64,000 bases of DNA, from the NCBI GenBank assembly GCA_034008185.1, contig CM067082.1:87233684-87297683 (forward strand), read 5' to 3'. Below the pieces are notes generated by a model. That model saw only the letters and a program-made list of their open reading frames with translations, made no database searches and had not been told where the DNA came from. The position numbers and the translations under genes were made by a program. Position 1 is the stretch's first letter. Each line of letters starts with the position of its first letter. Source of the stretch: Gorsachius magnificus. Lineage: Eukaryota; Chordata; Aves; Pelecaniformes; Ardeidae. This document shows, piece by piece, positions 13,901 to 27,065 of this stretch.

Positions 13901-16409
13901 TTTTCAAAATCTTGAACTCTGGAAGATTCACCTATCCATATAAAACAGTAACTAAACAGTGATCACTTTTGTGTCCTAATCTTTTCCTAAAATGTTCTGA
14001 GGTCCTACGTTAATTCGTGCCTCACACTGGTAGTTCTCCCACTGTAAGATGCCTATTAAGTTCAATTAAGGATGGGTTTTTATAAATAAAAATCCCTAAG
14101 AAAACAAGGTTAATACCTCTGAAATGAAACAATTTTTCTAGTGCAATAAGTTCACTACTTGACTGAACTAATGATCTAGTGCTGCTCTCAAATTAATTGT
14201 CAGTAAAGTTGATTGAAACCTTGCCAACATCGATCTAAGGGAAGAATGGTAGATCTTGGTGATTCTGAAAAGTTTTGCGAGTGCTGAGGAGAAGGCAAAG
14301 AAAAAGAAAAGTCAGGTTGTTGTATCTGATTCCACTGCAGCTGATTGCATCTGGCAGTCTGTCTCCATCTGAGTTGGTAGCTGTCTGAGTACAGTATAAG
14401 GCTGCATCTTTTTGCATCCATTAGATCTGAATGGATTTAATAAATTCAAGTATCAGCTTTCTTTTTCTTGCTTTACTGAGTTTTCTCTGGTAGGTATTGA
14501 CTTCTCTTCACGTAGCTGAATCCTCATTATTGTTATTACCTGCTATTTTAATCACAGACAATATGCCCAGTGTTGTACAAGACTAAAATAGTCTCTTTCA
14601 CCAACGAATTTATGACCATAAATATAGAAGTTCTGACTACATCACAACCACTCTTGAGATAGTGACTGTACTTAGCCATCTGGACAAAAGATTTACCAAA
14701 AAAGATAATTAGCAAATAGCTAAATAACTTTTCCAAGCCTTGTAGAAAGTTTATACTTTTCTACTCATGCTTTTCAAACACCTTGGGTAACACTAGTGTT
14801 ACAGACAAGTGCATGGGCTTACCCAGGGTAGTTTCAAATGGTCTAAGGGGTTAACTGTGGCAGCCTGGAGCCCCACCCGAGTTAGTCACTCTGCTGAGAA
14901 GCAGAAGATTAAGGCTTTCTTGGGAATGGATTGCACTTAGACAAAGCAATGCTCAAGCTGATTAACAGCACAAAATCATTGCTTTATTTTATTATAACAC
15001 ATCAAACTTCTCCCTCTCTTTAGACATTAGCAGGAATATCAGCAGCACCTGAGATTAAGCAAACCCCCAGGATAAGCCAAGACAACTGAAAGGCTCCTCT
15101 CAAAACCAAAAAATCCCACCAAAATCAGTGGTTGCCTTAGGGTAGACACTTCAGTGTGTGTAGATGTGCTGGGGTGGTGGTGACCCTCCAGCTCTACACT
15201 GAGCGAGCAGCGCAGAGAAGAAAAGCTATTAGCTGAATACATTTGTGGCCACAGTAAATCTAACAATAGGGCACTAATTCCAGATCAAAAACTTTTCGGC
15301 TATGGGATATAAAGCACTGAGCCAGGATAATCTCACTCCACCAATTTAAATGTGGCAAGAGTATTTGAATGCATTAATTTTGTACTGCTGGGGTTTCTGC
15401 CAAATTGCATACTGTCTGCCTGCTTCATTCAAACTTTTGCTTTAAACTAGCACCTGATCTCTCTCAGCCTACTACAACAGCCACAAGCAATAAAGCTTGC
15501 ATAAACTCTGTATCATGTGCACAGGCTAATTCCACAGAAAAACAGTCATGTACGTGTGCTTATCTAGATGGGACCCGTATCCCACTCTCTGCTCCAGTGG
15601 GGAGTAGGTCTGATATGGCAAGTGCAGAACATCAGCCTTACGTTTAGTGTGGGAAGTAAATGTGAGGAAATGCTACCCCTTGGCCTGCAACCAGCCTCAT
15701 GAATTCTTGCCCTGATCTAAGCTTCATATAATGTTAATTACATATTAATAGTCTGTTCCTATGGTTATGGGAAGTGAGTTCCTTTGTATCTGCTGCTGCT
15801 GGGTTCTGATTCCCCAGTTCACCTGTGATAATGTAGCTGTAGCCAAACCAGGTCTATGAAGTTTGCTCTCCTGTTATTCCCCTTGCTATTATATTCAGCT
15901 TCTAAGAGCACATGTGTATCAAGTGCAGATTATCTGTGTAGGAAGCCTAAAAAAAAACCCTAGAAGAATTACAAAGCTTTGGTCTGGTAGTTAAACCAAG
16001 GAAATAATTTTAATTTCTTCTAAAATATTTTTTTCTTCACTTTTTCTTGGAGGGAGAAGATTTTCCCTCTTTGCTTTACTTGTGCTGCTTTGGATAGAAC
16101 AAGACATGGTAAAAGAAAAGAACAGTATAACCAAACACAGAACGGAGCTAGATCAAGGTGGGTTGCAATATGCAAATTAAGATTTCTCCAGCAAGCATTT
16201 ACTTCTTCTGTAACTTTTATCTTTAAATGTTCTCAGTTGAGGATTTATACTTTTCTCACACATTCAGAACCTGTCAAAGTTGTAGCTAGATAGGTGGATA
16301 CTGTTGGTTTAGGCTTCATGATTTAGGCTGGATTATTTTGTTGTAAACATTCCCTTTTGCCTTCGTGTCAAGTTTCCAGCACACAGTTCTGCTATTCCTT
16401 ATCACAAAA

Positions 16410-16922
16410 ATGGAGAACTTGGCTCTGACTGCTTCAGGTCCTCCATCCAGGTGCTATTTCCCCAGCAGCTTAATTACACCCTTCCCTGGAGTGTGTACAC
16501 AGCAGGCACTCTGCATTTACAATTTAACCCTTCAAGGACATGCAATAGTAAATGGCATGACACACACAGACACTTTGCATAAGATCTTAAAACCAATTAT
16601 TCTGTCCCTATATAGCATGAAGAATTCAGATCTGGATACAGCAATAAACACTATATCGATGCCTCAATTTTTGCATTACTCCGAAACAATATTTTGTTTC
16701 AGACCAGTCCTGAATCCCTTTTTCAACATAGCTTTCTGTTGGGACCACCGAGCCTCTGTCTTTATCTCTCTTCTGAGTAAGCTTGCTCTGCACCTAGTTG
16801 CTGCCTGCTTTAAAAAGTCTTTCCCTACAACAGGGATATATTCTTTTCATCATCTCACTTGTCATGTGCTTCCAGTCCTGCTATGTGAGTTTCACACCCA
16901 ATACTTTTGTTCCCTACAATAG
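16410..16922 (+). other. 170-codon open frame, unrecognised, probably chance
   Basis: This is the longest ATG-initiated open frame outside CR1. A non-ATG start would extend it upstream to 16365. The predicted protein is rich in Phe, Leu, His, Cys and Ser and has several hydrophobic patches, but no domain, signal peptide or repeat that I recognise. No promoter, Kozak-like context or splice site supports it. In 64 kb read in six frames, one frame of this length by chance is plausible. It might be a decayed coding segment of an old transposon, but I see no family motif. Confidence 0.1.
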
Positions 16923-18052
16923 GTTTTGTGTTCCATAATTCCTCCTCTCACAGAAAAATTGCATGGATTACTTCCCTTGCTTTAATAATTTCTTGTTACA
17001 CAGGGTTTGCATTTCAGTAGGAGACCACTGGTCTTCAAGGAGTCATATTTTCTCGAGCCTGGTTGGTATATGATACAGCACAGGTAGTATATGGTAGATC
17101 CTACTTACTCCGATATGTTTGATGGTAGTATAATTTCACCGTAAAATTAGAATTCATAAGCTGCAGATAGATTCCCCAGCATGTCACAAATTTGTTTTAC
17201 AAAGCAAAGACTTACTCAAGAGGCAGTGCTTCTGGGTTCTAATACATTTAACTTCACCTCAGTAATGAAGCTAAACATCAATTTGAATTAACAGCTTGAA
17301 GATGGTTAAAAAGAGGGAAAAGGGCTTATGTAGCTTGCCTGAAGTCACCGAGGCAAATTGCAGAAACACCGCGGTAGAGTCATCTTCTGAGCCCCATTCT
17401 GTTTTAGCTACCACAGCTACTTACCTGCTAGTCCAGCAGCAAATTTAGGTCAGACCGTTGTTTCATCAAAACACAGCTACCCATTAGTGGAATTAATATA
17501 TAGTTCCAGCTCGCATTTTAACAAGATTTCTGTTAGGAACATACAGCTGGGTGAACACAGTAGAGCTACTGCAGCAGAGTATGAGACTGGGTGATCTTTT
17601 TAGCAATGCTTTAAATATTGCTTTTTTTATTTCAAGAAAGGCATATTAAAAAAACCTGCACAGGTCTTATGCAAGAGCAGGATACATACAGAAAGTATTT
17701 GCTTGTATCACTGTATAAATAAAAGACTGAAAACCTCTAATGATGAGTAATAGGCTTTTCAAAAAATGACAAGGAGAAAATTGTGCCAAAGTAAATAGAC
17801 AAAAAAGTGTCCCTTAAAAATGACTCTGTCATTACAATTTACCTGTTCACTTGATATGCGGGACCTGCAGGGCACTTGCTATAGGAAGTTAAATAGGTTT
17901 TAAAGTATCTTCTTTGTTGTTTTACCAGAGGCTGTTCACAGAAGTAAGGTGGTTTTGCTCAGAATTTTATTTCAGGTTCTTCTAAAATAAGGAAGGGAAC
18001 GCAAGACCACTGAATGTTTCAATCTTTGATGATGGTTTAAAACTTTCACTTT

Positions 18053-18096
18053 AGCTGGTGATTACTTGCTTTTCAGCTGGTGATTACTTGCTTTTC
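18053..18096 (+). repeat. 22-bp perfect tandem duplication
   Basis: AGCTGGTGATTACTTGCTTTTC occurs twice, head to tail and identical, at 18053-18074 and 18075-18096. Each copy is followed by AG, so each ends in a TTGCTTTTCAG sequence resembling a 3' splice acceptor. Identity of the two copies suggests a recent duplication. No exon is visible downstream. Confidence 0.9.
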
Positions 18097-19883
18097 AGCC
18101 CAGATGGTTCTGCGGCAAAGTATAACAGCCATTTTTCCAGACAGAATGGATTGCTTTCTCATATATTTACATCTGGGGTGATCCAGCACTCCTTGCTAAT
18201 GCAAAACCTCCAGTTGTGCTTAGCATCAAGTATTTCTTCTCACTGATTTCTTTATGAAACGATGGATATAATTTTTACCAGAGTTCAAACTCTCCTTGCT
18301 CTCCCCCTGCCCGATCTTACAAGTCGCATCTACAGCGTCTTTATCATCCACGTGGGATGATGACTTGTGGCCAGGCAGTGTGTTCAATTTGTGATAGAGT
18401 CTGTCCTCTCCTCCCTGCCTGGGTTCCCCTGAGCTTGGGTGTGAACTGGTAGGTGTGCAGTGCTGGCAGTCAGGGGACAAGGACCCTGGTGATAAACACA
18501 GTGCCACCAACTTGATGGTACAGTGTCTTTATAAATACTTCTGTCTTTAACTGCATGGTAACTTGGGTGGCTGGGGACAGAGCATTGTCCAGTTCCACTT
18601 AAGGCACAGTTAATTAAAATACTGGCATTTTTTTGGCTATTCCGTTGACTATGAGCAATGCAGATGGATTTCTCCCTGGCAGGCAAGTCCTTCCTCTTTC
18701 GACCATCTCATTGCTGTTATCATTCTTATCATCATCATTAGGCTTCTGCTTTTGAAATGATGCCACATGGATTAACAGATCATTTATAACGAAATTGTTC
18801 AGGCCATGTCTGTGTGACAGTGCGTTCTGTAGCTGAAAAATGCAATGGAATAACATTCTCTGGGGTTGACAGTATTTTACATGTCAGTGCAGAGTAACCA
18901 AAACTATTCCCAATATTGTTACCGTGCTGCTATTGCTGGTTTAACTGCAACCATTACTAAGGCCCAGTACGAAGCTTAGTCATATATGTGGCCTCTGAAT
19001 TAAAAATCAATGCTGTCTCTAAAAAAAGCCATGCTTGACAGAAGTTTAAATCAGATTTCCACAGCTTTACCTGTGCATTTTTAAATGTCAAGAGACTTTA
19101 AAAATCTCAGTGCGTGGAGCCTCACAGCATCCTAATCAGACAGCTTCTCCAAGATGGGTGGCAGAAAATATCTACATCTGCAAATGGCGATATTCCTCTT
19201 TTACAGGAGGGCAAATCTGCACTCAGTCACTGAGTCAAACATGGTGACACAGGAAATCTGCAGCAGAGGTACTAGAAGAACTCAGATCTCCTGCATTCAG
19301 TCCTGCATTTTATCTGTCCAAAGATTTCCTCATTTCTGTACAGCCAGCATTCTGGAAATTCCTGTGATTGTTATTTCCCTGTTTTGATCATATAAAATGC
19401 CATGACACTTGCTGGGAATAGCTCCATAATAGGTTTCTTTTAGTATTTTCTACCAAATAGAGGAGAACAGACATCCTACAGGAGACTGTCTTTACTTTGG
19501 GCAAGGAGAAGGAAAATACTTGGCCTTGATTAATTTGGTGCTTGCTGCTCATTTCCCAGTCCTGTTATTAGTGGGGCTCTTTGTCAATTCGTTGCAAATC
19601 TGTAGTCACACAATAAGAACAGCGGCAATATTGGGGCAGGGCATTAATTGTAGATGGGATATATAGTTAGTACTACCCTCAGTAAGTAAGGGAGTATGTG
19701 GTGATAACATTGTAGATGACTGAGCACTGGGAGAAACTTAGGGACTGGTTTGATGCTGCAGTTGGTAATGACAATATTCAGAACATACACGACATGCTTG
19801 AAATAAATGTGTAATTAGATGACCTTTATCTCATTAATATATGCTTTTATGATGGACATCCATAAACCAAGCCACTGCATTTT

Positions 19884-19948
19884 AGGGGACATATCCTGGT
19901 GGGGAAAGCTATAGTTATTTATTTTAAAATAAATAAATAATGTCCCCT
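19884..19948. repeat. Nested inverted repeats
   Basis: The outer arms AGGGGACAT (19884-19892) and ATGTCCCCT (19940-19948) are perfect 9-bp inverted repeats. Between them lies a 22-bp AT-only palindrome (19915-19936) centred on TTTTAAAA. The 65-bp unit could fold into a hairpin or be the relic of a very small inverted-repeat transposon. No target duplication is apparent. Confidence 0.5.
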
Positions 19949-22900
19949 GCATATTAGTGTGGCTTATTTAGCTCAGCGCTTCAACTGGTTGTTTGCCATG
20001 TCACGCTGATCTAGGACTGTTCTCTTATCAATTCTAAAGCTTTTGACATCCTGCATTCAAGATCATGTTGAATTAGTAGGGATTCTGGACCCTAAACTTT
20101 TGATTACTTGTGACACCTTTGTTCATCTGGTCCACAAGCATGTACCAATGGGTCATTTTATTTAAATTAAAAATTTCACTTCTTCCCCATCAACTTTAGA
20201 TTTATTTTTCATTCCCCATCCCCATCCTAGAAATATACACATAAGCACACATGTAGCTGGTAGGACTTACAGACACACATCCACAGTAACACGATTCAAT
20301 ATCACTAACTGTAACAGGAGCAGAACAGTAATGCTCAGGTCCCTAAGTGGATGTGGCATTGTTTAAGCCTCAGGCATACAAATTAAAGCACCTACTAGCT
20401 GGCGTAATTTGCTTGGTCAAGTATCAAGACAATTTTTCCACTAGCTCCTTCCTAAGAAAAAAACCCAAACTTTAAAATCAGCCTCTGCTTTCTTTTATTC
20501 CATGTATCTTGGAACAGATTCGAAGACTGCAGAATACTTGCTGGTATTGGAAATAAACTGGCTCTAGAAACTAACTAAAGGATAGTACTAGCAAGTCACA
20601 GAGGCCATGACATAATTCAGGCATTTCAGACTTCTCATCACTGCTCAGAAAAGACCATTCCTGGGGAAAAAAAGAAAAAAAATTGCCCAAGTAAACTTGG
20701 TCAGAAGTTACTGATGTAAAAATAAATGCTGTAGGCCCTTTAAAAAGCAGCTTTCTTATTGCAGTACAATTAGATAACTAACATGGCAGTTGAAATTCAA
20801 TGAGATTTGGTACTTAAGTCCCTTAACTTGGCTTTTCCTCAAGCACCTGCTATTCCCACTACCTAGGAATTAGTCTTTCTAATCACAAACCCAATTTATC
20901 ATGGCATCATTATTCAGGTTTCCCTTTATTCAGTTAATTTTTTGAACTGCAAAACATGGTCTTATTGTTGGCCAGAACCGTTCACCAGTGTAACACAGCA
21001 TTTACTTACGTTGATTTACACATTTGCTACTTGGCTATGTTACTTATTCTCTCAGCTACACACAGAAGTGGTGACTCTGGCAAGTATCCCCTGCAAGAGG
21101 TGGATCAGTTAAAACATCAGGATCCTGTCTTCGTTAGCTATTGCCTGTAAATCCTGTCAATATTATTGATATTTGACTTCCCAGACAAGAGCAATGCAAT
21201 GTGCAACTGTGCTTCTCATTCCAACTGATGTGAACTTACGCTCATGTACAGGCAATGAAATCCAGTTCTACATAGCAGGTCCCTTCAAGCATCTCTTTAT
21301 AATGTTGAATGAACAATCTATTTTCCATTATCAGGTAAAGGTTGGGAGGATGCTCCAGCAAGATACCAGTTTTATGACTGATTGTTTCTCAGAGTAGTAA
21401 TTTAGTAAAATAAAGTTGGGCTGAATCCTAAGTTGCTTACTAAGTTTCTCCTCTGTGTTTTTCCAGTTAAGTTGTGACTGATCTCAATAGGAGTTTTCTT
21501 TGTAAACACCAGCGGCCAGACTTTCAAATGTGTTCTTAGAGCCAAAGTAGAATTCAGCTGGGCTACAGATGCACAGGGTATAAAATAATACAGAAAAACA
21601 AAGGAAAAACTCTGCAAGAGCTCAGCATTTGTGCTGTTGTTGACATTGCCTTTTTTCATTGTTTTCATCCTTTGTATGCACTGGGGTCTTCTGCGAGCTC
21701 TGTTCTCAGACATGTTTCTTCCAATGTGACCACAGCTGAGCAGCTGAGGTACTTTGGAAAGCTTTCTTGTAGTTTTACTGCACTGTTTTCTTCAGCAGAA
21801 GATGAGGATACTGTTTCAAGAGGCTGTTTTATTACATTTAAAATTTTGAAGTTTATCCTAGTCCATATAATAAACATAGCTAGGATGCTAGAGCTGGTAG
21901 CACAGTCTGCTAAACAGAATTGGTAACTTTTACAAAAATCTCTGGATTATGGCATGGGCTGAAACTACATATCCTGCATGATCTTCAGCTTTGGGATTGT
22001 CATTATCACTTACCCTCCACACATCATTCTGTTGTGCTGGTATAAGTGCTGGGTCTTTAGCTAGGAAGAGCTGACAGCCTTGTGGACAAGACAGAAGCAT
22101 GGACAGAGAGAGGGGAAGGAATTTGCTCAGGCTCGCCCAGCAGATCAGGAGCACTCCCAGTCTGTGGCCACATTCATGAGCAAGCTCAGCATCCCAGCAT
22201 ACAGGGCTGGAAGAAGGAGAAAAAGCGTTTCACGAGGGACCTGAGTGACATGAGATCAGAATGTTTAGAAGTGGAAACCATTTCCAAGTTGCTAGCTCTC
22301 AACATCCAAGGCCCCTCTATCTCCTCATGCGGCTTCTCATCCTCCTGAGAGAAGGTCTCTTTTCCAGCTCCACCAGTTTTCCTCCGTGCTGAAGGGATGT
22401 CGCCTCTCAGCTCTAATCTTCGGTCTCTCCCACACAGAAGTTAGCGAAGTTGCCTGCTGTGGGACATGTATAAGTGTCCACTGCGAAACGATGAAGAACT
22501 GAACAGACTCATTTCAAATATGCTAAACCAGATCAACATGAATTCAGATCAGCTTTCACCTACAGTTTCCTCATAGGCTATCATATAGACCAAAATAGCA
22601 TCGACAATATGTGTAGCATCCTAAACCCACTTGATTGTGAGCTGGCTGCAAAAAAAGGTGCATTGTTTTAGTCAACTTACAATAAGAATTTGACAGGCTG
22701 ATTGCAGAACATTTTTTATCTTTTGGCAATATTTCTCAGTTACTCTCTCCCTCATTATTTTCCTTGATAGAGTGGAGAAGGTTGGCATATTGTTAATGTT
22801 AGCAACATTATACAAAGGGGAACAGTGTTCTCTTGTTTCTGTAATTTTTGAAAAGAAGAAGAGTTATTTACATGCCTAAGCATGAGCATGTCACAGAGCC

Positions 22901-25900
22901 TGGCTTCAGGTTCCTGATCTTAAAATCTTAAACTGATTTCTCAAAATGAATTTTAGAGACACCTCTCACACACCTTTGTAAAGCAGAGCAGCTTTTCACT
23001 GCAAGATTGGCCTTTAGTTTGTGAAGAGGGTACCTGGAAGCTCTGACTCACCGAGGGACCACCACCCTGCAATTCAATATTATGTTGCAAGTTTAGAAAA
23101 CACCAGAAACAGTTGTGTTGTAAAGTTGCTTTTTGTGAAAGTAGTGAAATTATCTTCAAAATACTAATACATTTCTAATATATGTACAGCAGAAAAAAAA
23201 AAAAAAGCAATCCATGGAACACAATTAAGAAAATATTACATTTCATGGAAGCAGAATAAAGTACATTTTCCCCACTTCAACAACAAGCCATTTTTCCCTT
23301 TAATTCCAACATAAGATTTTTCCTCTGTTGTGTTATTGTTACTATTCTTCTCCTTTATAAGCATAAGAGTCATAATCCAGTGTTCCCTATACCGTAGAAA
23401 AATAGGCGTAATGATGGCCCAAGATACAAGCAATTTTGAAGCCATGTCATGAAGGCCAGGAAAGACTGAAATACATCTTTAAAATTTCACTGCACTGCTT
23501 TGAAGTGTTAAGTGAATGCTGCTATTTATCAACCTATCCATTAGGTTCATGAGTTGTTTACCTTCTAAAAGGTAAATTGTGATCTACAGGAGCAGAGACT
23601 GCCTTCTTTTTCTCTTCTTTATAGAGATTAGCACAATATACCCCCCACAGTCCCTTCCAAACTGGATGTTTGGAAGTTTTGCTAATATAAAAATGTACTT
23701 TTAATACTAAAACACACAATATATTGATAGTAACTGTTTTACTTTCTGTTTCAGCTAAACAAGAGTAAAAAACCCCAAGCAATCCAACCCAAACCAGTTC
23801 ACTTCTAGGTTTTAATAAAATTCAGAAATATCTGAAACACATATTGGGGTCTGAGTCATCTCTCTTTGTGACCAACTTGGGGTTCATTTTTTGTATTTTT
23901 CCTATTTTTTAACCTTGACTGATGGTTTATAAACATATGGTTTGCAAAACATTATGGATAGAAGATGTATTGGATAAATTAATCAATATTTAATTTATTT
24001 CTATTCTTTTGGGCTTATCTTCATTAAAGTAATAGCTTTTTTTATGTGTGGTCAGGGAACTCTTTGCATGAAAGCCTATTTGATAAGTCAAGCTTCCCCA
24101 AACAAACCCCCCTGAATTCACCTTTCTTCCTGAAATTGGAGTTGCTCCTTGGCATGAAATCCAAGACTGAAATGCTGATAAAGATTCCCAGTGAAATCTT
24201 CCAAACATTCTTCATAGTATCATGTGTGATATAGTGACAAGCTATACGTTTCCCTGGCACTGAGATTGAAAATGGAAATGTTAAGTATAAATCTTTGTAG
24301 AAGTTTCAGTAATTTTTAATAATTTGTTCTTTTGTGGCATTCATATGTGAATGATATATTTGTCCTAGAGCAATGCGAATTCATTTCCCCACATCTATAA
24401 TATCTGCAGTAAGCTAAATTAAAAATACATTTGTACTTGTACAGTTAAATGATCATATTTAATGAAATGTCGGAGATGAATCTTAGCAAATAGTCAGGAA
24501 ATTATTTCAGAAAGAGCAGCATTTCATTACTGGCAGTCAGGGAAAAGCAAAGAGATTAAACAAACGGTTTACGACTCCAAGATATCGGAGGTGGGGGCAG
24601 TTCTGTGTGTGGGGTGGCTGTGAATATGAGACCTCAGCAGGGATTTTTACCTATGAGCGAGGAAGCATTTGTACCACACGAGGCTGGCATGGCTAATGCT
24701 TGATGATGAGAAAGAGCTGTTGATACCTGGGTCTGAAGAGGCTGCAGGTGTTGCACAGGTGGTGGGTTTGGTGGCTGGGAAGCATGAAGGCTGCACTGCC
24801 CACCAGCTTCTGCCAGGGGTGCTGGTCCAAGGGGGCCCGTCGGCCATCTGCCTGGTCCCTGAGCAGCTCTGGAGCTGCACCCTCAGGCTGGGTGAGCAGG
24901 GCTGGGCAAATATGAGAGCAACGGAGTTAAAGCGGGTCTGACAAGGTCAAGGGGAATGGGGAGTGGGTGAAAGATTTCTCAGGGGCAAAAGAAGACCAGG
25001 CAAATTGTTTTTGCTGTAAACATTATGGCAATAAGAAATAGTTGAAAGGTGAAGTGTGGGACCCAATTTTTAAAGCCATCTAGCTACTTTATTTCCATGA
25101 GAATTAGGACTGTCGAACCCTCCCCTGGGGAGCTGTTGGCATCTCTCACCAATCATGTAACTTTAAAGAAATCTGTCCTCCAGTCCCTCAGGGAAACCTC
25201 TCTGGCTGGGTGCACAGTTGCCCTTGGCTCCCTGTTCAATCGGTGGGGAGTGGTAGATGCTCAGAGAAGAGACTTGGATCTCAGGTAGGCTGACCCGACC
25301 CCTGCAGGGCTTCATTTCTGTCCATTGCCAGTGTGAGGAGCAGACAGCAATGAGGCACCCGGCTTAGCTGTGCTTCAGCTGGTTGTGCTGTGGATCCAGC
25401 CCTCCATCCCTCTACCTGTGTTTGTACACTGGGAACGCTTCCCATGCTTCTCTCCCACCTTCCATCTCCCTTGATTATTTAAATTACAAGATCTTCAGGC
25501 TACAGACCATCACAGACCAAATCAGGTCTGCGTGGAGGATCTGGCCTAAAAAGTCTCTCTGTGCTATTGTGAAACGACTGCTACTAATGCATGAAACAAA
25601 ATAAATCAACACCTACCAATAGGATCAACATTTTAACTGATTCATTTTCTCAAGTTCTGTAAGAAATCCTGTGGGACGACTGAACTCACCTGAATATCAG
25701 AATTAAATTCTAAACTAAAGATACAAATATAATGAGACATTATAGAAATGACAGAAAATATGCTGATTTTCTGAATTCTGCAGACAATAAAGGTGAAAGA
25801 AGATGTAGGTATGTAGTTGTAGGTTCTTGGTAAAAATTCTACATCACAGGAAAAAATTTTCAGGGACATGAAAGAAATGAAACATCTGAACTGCAGCATT

Positions 25901-27034
25901 TAATTATTAACATGCACAAATATATATCCATATAGCAGACAGCGCAAAGGTGACAAGGCTGTGAAGAAACAAGCCATTTCAAGCCTCTCCCATCCAAGCA
26001 TGCATGCGTACATGCTGCCATTTCCTCCCTTCTGATTTCTATCCTGCCTTTATGAAAGAGAGCTGAGCTTCTTCCACCCCATTCTGTGTTTGTTTCTCTT
26101 TTGCTTGCTTTTCTAGCAATAGCAAATTAAGAAAGAAGAAAATATAATTTACAGTTTAGTTTGTACATCTGCACTCATGTTATGTTTAAAATAAACATCT
26201 GAATGCAGCAACCCGCGTAGAGGAATTTCCTTGAGTTTCTGATTTGCAAAGTGGAAAGAAAAGCCTGCTGGATTAGTTAAGCAATTAATCAGGTGTGCAA
26301 AGCCATCTGAATTCTCTGAATAACACAGTGTAGAAGAACTCAGATCATGCATACAAAATCGAATCATGGAAAAATGGTTTGAGGCACATCAGGTTTGAAT
26401 GAGGAGAGTGTCAATCACTTCTGTTTGTCAAGGTCCTTTGTGATGTGAGTCACCAACCTTAAGGAGAGACAAAAGGTCCGTGTAGAGATCAGCATTATTC
26501 TCATGTCTGCTCTGATTACCTTCAGGGATATACATATGGACTTGCCACATATTTCTAAAAAGGTTCTTAATTTTGGAATCATCTCTTTTCTCATTTGGAT
26601 TTCTTTTTGGCATTTTTGTTGTTGCTGCTCTCAAGGAACTGCTTTAGGCTGGCAAATGTGGTTTTTAGTGGCCAGTCTTGTGAACTGCTCACGATGCCAC
26701 CGGAAAGGCTGAGGAAAACAGGAGAGAAGGACTAGAAATAGGTTCAAAACACAGTTGCAAAATTTGGTCCACCATAACTTGTCACCATTCTTCGTTACAG
26801 AACCGGAGGTCTGAGAGGGTTTTGTGGCAGGGGACAAGAGAGGGCTTTCAACACAGGAAAGCTGTTAATGCTCTTTTGCTTCTTAAGATTTGGGGCTAGG
26901 AACTTGCAGAGTTGATTCTTCAACAAGATTTTTTCTCCTAATTGCTTCAAAATAGATATTCCCCTACTAATCACTGCAGCACAGAATGATACTACTAAAC
27001 TAGATACTATCTAGCTATTACTATACTGTAGTAC

Positions 27035-27062
27035 TATAGTAGATACTATAGTATCTACTATA
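27035..27062. repeat. Perfect 28-bp palindrome
   Basis: The two 14-bp halves are exact reverse complements, centred between 27048 and 27049, with no spacer. The preceding 35 bp contain further TACTA/TAGTA words, so the palindrome may have arisen from a small TA-rich repeat. It ends only about 4 bp before recognisable CR1-b sequence begins. A sequence like this can extrude a cruciform. Confidence 0.9.
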
Positions 27063-27065
27063 CTA

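Larger units (their letters stand above)
6823..16364. other. Non-coding stretch, no gene recognised
   Basis: Only short unsupported open frames are present. Visible structure is a 16-bp tandem repeat (8545-8582), CA-rich sequence near 9260-9310, a (CA)12 tract (9589-9612), repeated GTGACAATA-like words near 11900-11955, and a block near 10420-10910 that looks like a conserved non-coding element. I see no RNA gene, CpG island or transposon with clear termini. Confidence 0.6.
16923..27034. other. Non-coding stretch, no gene recognised
   Basis: No coding region is recognisable. It holds a 22-bp tandem duplication (18053-18096), an inverted-repeat cluster (19884-19948), an A-run near 23193-23206 and a slightly GC-richer patch at about 24580-24960. 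The last 40 bp before 27035 are made of short TACTA/TAGTA words leading into the palindrome described separately. Confidence 0.6.
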
